This document shows positions 22,898 through 25,854 of a stretch of DNA of 25,854 nt, piece by piece. Origin of the DNA: RGIG4608 sp045635885 (lineage in GTDB: Bacteria; Bacillota; Clostridia; Oscillospirales; CAG-272); contig JAZTWO010000074.1 of the NCBI GenBank assembly GCA_045635885.1, forward strand, positions 1-25,854, in the 5' to 3' direction. How positions within the stretch are numbered: the first letter of the stretch is position 1; every line of letters starts with the position of its first letter. The position numbers and the translations under genes were made by a program. The notes under the pieces were generated by a model, which saw nothing but the letters and a program-made list of their open reading frames with translations, was not told the DNA's origin and ran no database searches.

Positions 22898-25333
22898 ATG
22901 AAATACGAACATTTAGAAATTGAAAAGAAATGGCAAGAATATTGGGAGAAAAATCACACCTTTAAAACAGACGTGTGGGATTTTTCAAAGCCCAAATATT
23001 ACGTGCTTGATATGTTCCCATATCCATCAGGAGTAGGACTTCACGCAGGTCACCCCGAGGGATATACAGCAACTGACATTGTGTCAAGAATGAAGAGAAT
23101 GCAGGGCTATAACGTTCTTCACCCAATGGGATATGACTCATTCGGTCTCCCTGCAGAGCAGTATGCGGTAAGCACAGGTAACCACCCCAATGGCTTTACA
23201 CAGGCAAATATTAAAACATTCTCAAACCAACTTCGTGAGCTTGGTTTTGACTATGATTGGGATAAGATGATTGCCACAAGTGACCCCGATTTCTATAAGT
23301 GGACACAGTGGATTTTCAAGCAGCTCTATCTTGACGGATACGCACAGTACATTGATATGCCTGTAAACTGGTGCGAGGAGCTTGGCACAGTTCTTTCAAA
23401 TGACGAGGTAATCGACGGTAAGAGCGAACGTGGTGGCTTCCCCGTAGTAAGAAAGAATATGAAGCAGTGGGTAATCAATCAGCCCGCCTTTGCAGAGCAG
23501 CTTCTTGAGGGACTTGACGAAATCGACTGGCCCGAATCTACAAAGCTCATGCAAAAGAACTGGATTGGCAAATCAACAGGTGTAGAGGTTAAATTCCAAA
23601 TCGTTGGCGGTGGCGAATTCTCTATATTCACAACTTGCATTGAAACAATTTACGGTATCACATTCATGGTGCTTGCGCCCGACGGTGACGTTGTTAAACA
23701 GTTGATGCCAAGAATTCAAAATAAAGAAGAGGTTGAAGCATACATAGCAGAAACTCTTAAGAAAAACGATATGGACCGTACCGAGCTTAACAAGACAAAA
23801 TCCGGTTGTGAGCTTAAGGGCGTAACTTGCATCAACCCCGTAAACGGTAAGGAAGCAAGAATGTTCATTGGTGATTTCGTGCTTGCAAGCTATGGAACAG
23901 GTGCGGTTATGGCAGTTCCTTCACACGACCAGCGTGACTTTGAATACGCGCAGGTTCACGGAATTGATATGATTCAGGTAATAGACGGCGATGAAACTTT
24001 AGGTCACGTTGACGTTAGCGAGCATGCCTTTGAAAAGGGCGACTATCTTGGCAAGGGATATAGACTTGTTAATTCCGAAGAATTCAGCGGTCTTACTGTT
24101 GAAGAAGCCAAGGAAGCAATTACCTGCAAGCTTGAAAATATGGGTGTTGCAAAGAGAACAGTAAACTACCACTTCAGAGAATGGATTTTCGCACGTCAAA
24201 GATATTGGGGCGAACCCGTTCCCGTAGTTCACGGTGAGGACGGTGCAGTTCACGTTCTTCCTGACGAAGAGCTTCCTTTGGTTCTTCCCGAACTTGAAAA
24301 CTATAAGGGCGTTGGCGGCAAAGCGCCTCTTGAAAACGCAGAGGAATGGAAGTATTACGATAAGAACGGAATCAAGGGTAAGAGAGAAACCTCAACTATG
24401 CCCGGTTCTGCAGGATCAAGCTGGTATTTCCTTCGTTACATCGACCCCAAGAACGATAAGGCGCTCGCAGACCCAGGGCTTTTGAAGCATTGGATGCCCG
24501 TCGACCTCTATATCGGTGGTCCCGAGCACGCAGTTGGTCACCTTATGTATTCAAGAATTTGGAATAGATACCTTTACGATAAGGGAATTGCTCCCACAAA
24601 AGAGCCAATCAAAAAACTCGTTCACCAGGGTATGATTCTTGGTTCAAACGGTATCAAAATGGGTAAGAGATTCCCCGAATTTGTTGTAAACCCCTCCGAC
24701 GTAGTTCGTGAATACGGTGCAGATACACTCCGCCTTTACGAAATGTTTATGGGTCCCCTTGAAGTTTCTAAACCTTGGAGCGACCAGGGTGTAGAGGGCG
24801 CAAGAAGATTCTTGAATCGTGTTTGGGCATTCTTTACAGAGGCAGAAAATATCGTGGATGGCGAAGTTCCTGCACTTGAGAAGATTTATCATAAGAGCGT
24901 GAAGAAGATTACTGAGGACTTTGAAAAGCTTGCGTTTAATACAGCAATTTCACAGATGATGATTTTTGTAAACGCAGTTTATAAAGAGGGTAAATGCCCA
25001 AGAGAATATGCAGAAGGACTTATCAAAATGCTTTCTTGCATCTGCCCTCATATCGGTGAAGAAATGTGGAGCATTCTTGGACATAATGAAACAATCGCAT
25101 ATGAAAGCTGGCCCACTTATGACGAATCCAAAACCGCAGACGATTCCGTTGAGGTAGCGGTGCAGGTTAACGGCAAGCTCCGTGCAACAGTAATGCTTCC
25201 TGTGAACTGCGATAAGGATGAGGCAATTGCTATTGCTAAGGCAGACGAAAAGGTTGCCGCAGCAATCGAGGGCAAAACAATTGTAAAAGAAATCTCCGTT
25301 CCTAATAAAATTGTAAATATCGTTGTAAAATAA
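22898..25333 (+). CDS. leuS: Leucine-tRNA ligase
   Basis: Class I aminoacyl-tRNA synthetase that charges tRNA-Leu. It is 811 residues, typical. The HIGH motif reads HAGH (49-52, after FPYPSGVGL). The CP1 editing domain is present, with GTGAVMAVPSHDQRDFEYA. PGSAGSSWYFLRYIDP follows, and the anticodon-binding domain ends the protein. The KMSKS signature reads KMGKR (587-591) and is followed by FPEFVVNPSDVVREYGADTLR; I recall this variant from clostridial LeuRS, so it is probably not a defect. Three bases separate it from rsfS; no T-box leader is present. Confidence 0.97.
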   Translation: MKYEHLEIEKKWQEYWEKNHTFKTDVWDFSKPKYYVLDMFPYPSGVGLHAGHPEGYTATDIVSRMKRMQGYNVLHPMGYDSFGLPAEQYAVSTGNHPNGFTQANIKTFSNQLRELGFDYDWDKMIATSDPDFYKWTQWIFKQLYLDGYAQYIDMPVNWCEELGTVLSNDEVIDGKSERGGFPVVRKNMKQWVINQPAFAEQLLEGLDEIDWPESTKLMQKNWIGKSTGVEVKFQIVGGGEFSIFTTCIETIYGITFMVLAPDGDVVKQLMPRIQNKEEVEAYIAETLKKNDMDRTELNKTKSGCELKGVTCINPVNGKEARMFIGDFVLASYGTGAVMAVPSHDQRDFEYAQVHGIDMIQVIDGDETLGHVDVSEHAFEKGDYLGKGYRLVNSEEFSGLTVEEAKEAITCKLENMGVAKRTVNYHFREWIFARQRYWGEPVPVVHGEDGAVHVLPDEELPLVLPELENYKGVGGKAPLENAEEWKYYDKNGIKGKRETSTMPGSAGSSWYFLRYIDPKNDKALADPGLLKHWMPVDLYIGGPEHAVGHLMYSRIWNRYLYDKGIAPTKEPIKKLVHQGMILGSNGIKMGKRFPEFVVNPSDVVREYGADTLRLYEMFMGPLEVSKPWSDQGVEGARRFLNRVWAFFTEAENIVDGEVPALEKIYHKSVKKITEDFEKLAFNTAISQMMIFVNAVYKEGKCPREYAEGLIKMLSCICPHIGEEMWSILGHNETIAYESWPTYDESKTADDSVEVAVQVNGKLRATVMLPVNCDKDEAIAIAKADEKVAAAIEGKTIVKEISVPNKIVNIVVK

Positions 25334-25335
25334 TT

Positions 25336-25358
25336 AAAAAACCCCTTGACAAAAGGGG
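25336..25358 (-). terminator. Minus-strand terminator-like hairpin overlapping the rpsU -35 box
   Basis: CCCCTT (25342-25347) and AAGGGG (25353-25358) flank GACAA. On the minus strand the stem is followed by TTTTTT (from 25341 to 25336), a terminator shape. On the plus strand no T run follows. The hairpin includes the TTGACA of the rpsU promoter. No minus-strand gene is seen nearby to the right. Confidence 0.55.
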
Positions 25359-25374
25359 AATTATGGTGTAAAAT
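25346..25374 (+). promoter_or_regulatory. Promoter of rpsU
   Basis: TTGACA (25346-25351), 17 bases, TAAAAT (25369-25374). It shares TTGACAAAAG, TTATG, TAAAATA and AGTA at the same spacings with the infC promoter 20 kb away. Confidence 0.85.
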
Positions 25375-25387
25375 ATAACAGTATATT

Positions 25388-25421
25388 GTTCGGGTAGCTC
25401 GAATTGTACGAGAACTTGAAC
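25388..25421 (+). promoter_or_regulatory. Small structured element in the rpsU leader
   Basis: GTTC (25388-25391) pairs with GAAC (25418-25421), and inside it CTCG (25398-25401) pairs with CGAG (25409-25412), leaving GGGTAG and AACTT as an internal loop. It lies about 22 bases before the rpsU ATG. Ribosomal protein leaders often carry an autoregulatory site; this is only a candidate. Confidence 0.4.
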
Positions 25422-25443
25422 CTTGAGGGGAGGGAAACAGAAA

Positions 25444-25620
25444 ATGGCAGAAGTAAGAGTTAAAGAAGGCGAATCTTTGGATAGTGCTCTTCGTCGCTTC
25501 AAGCGCCAGTGCGCTCGTTCCGGTATCCTCACTGAACTTCGTAAGAGAGAACACTACGAAAAGCCCAGTGTTAAGCGCAAGAAGAAGTCAGAGGCTGCAA
25601 GAAAGCGCAAATACAAATAA
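25444..25620 (+). CDS. rpsU: 30S ribosomal protein S21 (bS21)
   Basis: 58 residues, the standard length. It helps the 30S subunit pair with mRNA at the Shine-Dalgarno site. It begins MAEVRVKEGESLDSALRRFK and ends in a lysine/arginine-rich tail. The start is ATG 25444 after GGGGAGGG; the frame extends upstream only through the leader. It forms a single-gene unit with its own promoter and terminator. Confidence 0.98.
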   Translation: MAEVRVKEGESLDSALRRFKRQCARSGILTELRKREHYEKPSVKRKKKSEAARKRKYK

Positions 25621-25640
25621 TATTTGTTAATAACAAAAAT

Positions 25641-25673
25641 GGAGATGTGATTTTCACATCTCCTTTTGTTTTT
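25641..25673 (+). terminator. Terminator of rpsU
   Basis: GGAGATGTGA (25641-25650) pairs with TCACATCTCC (25654-25663) around TTT, followed by TTTTGTTTTT. Confidence 0.95.
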
Positions 25674-25713
25674 ATATTATTGTTTTGAATTTATCAACAA
25701 ACTGTAAACAATG

Positions 25714-25741
25714 AACTTTTTTGAAATTTTTCAAAAAAGTT
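25714..25741. repeat. Perfect AT-rich palindrome upstream of the last gene
   Basis: AACTTTTTTGAAA (25714-25726) and TTTCAAAAAAGTT (25729-25741) are exact inverted copies with a two-base centre. It lies in the gap between rpsU and the next gene, about 105 bases before that ATG. It could be an operator for a dimeric regulator or a repeat unit. No clear promoter was found after it. Confidence 0.75.
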
Positions 25742-25846
25742 GAAGAATTTTTTGAAGAAAATAGGTAATATATATAGAGTACTTATTAAAAGGGGTGAAA
25801 AATCCTTTTTTGAGGGTGAAAATATGTAAAAACAAAGGAGAAAACC

Positions 25847-25854
25847 ATGAAAGC
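25847..25854 (+). CDS. First codons of a gene that continues beyond the window
   Basis: ATG at 25847 follows AAAGGAG (25834-25840) at six bases. Only Met-Lys and part of a third codon are visible. The long untranslated region before it suggests a separate transcription unit from rpsU. The product cannot be identified. Confidence 0.55.

Overview
The window reads as a low-GC Firmicutes chromosome, most likely a Clostridia member of the Oscillospirales/Ruminococcaceae type. The basis is gene order (infC-rpmI-rplT; dprA-topA-trmFO; rnc-smc-ftsY; yhbY-nadD-yqeK-LCP-rsfS), strong AGGAGG-type ribosome binding sites, a TTG-started smc, and clade-like variants such as KMGKR in place of KMSKS in LeuRS. 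No phage, transposase, CRISPR, tRNA or rRNA gene is visible.

Region 1 (1-2414) is accessory and AT-rich. It holds the 3' part of an unrecognised gene, two lipoprotein genes that start with an identical signal peptide, and two short peptide-coding scraps. A 181-bp direct repeat (656-836 and 1215-1395, one mismatch) carries a hairpin, the ribosome binding site and the whole lipoprotein signal peptide. A second repeat (631-686 and 2329-2384) is the tail of a lost gene. The cut-off gene and the 147-residue lipoprotein both end in a domain that resembles a subtilisin propeptide (inhibitor I9-like), although no protease is present. This is the least ordinary part of the window.

Region 2 (2416-6308) has pcrA on the minus strand, facing away from infC-rpmI-rplT. 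The divergent promoters share an extended motif that recurs inverted in the infC leader. That leader ends in a terminator-like attenuator, and infC starts at a rare ATC codon. Region 3 (6309-6454) has two large inverted repeats and no gene.

Region 4 (6455-20737) is a long rightward run: a TrmH-family rRNA/tRNA methyltransferase, dprA, topA, trmFO and rnc, then a terminator-like hairpin, then a radical SAM protein, smc, ftsY, rdgB, an unknown two-helix membrane protein, yhbY and nadD. These genes serve DNA uptake and topology, tRNA modification, RNA processing, chromosome segregation, protein targeting, nucleotide sanitation, ribosome assembly and NAD synthesis.

Region 5 (20750-25333) has its own promoter-like sequence and carries yqeK, an LCP-family cell-envelope gene, rsfS and leuS. 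Region 6 (25336-25673) is a one-gene rpsU unit with its own promoter, short leader and terminator. The last 180 bases hold a perfect palindrome and the first codons of another gene. Apart from region 1, the gene content is housekeeping; most other points of interest lie in the regulatory DNA.
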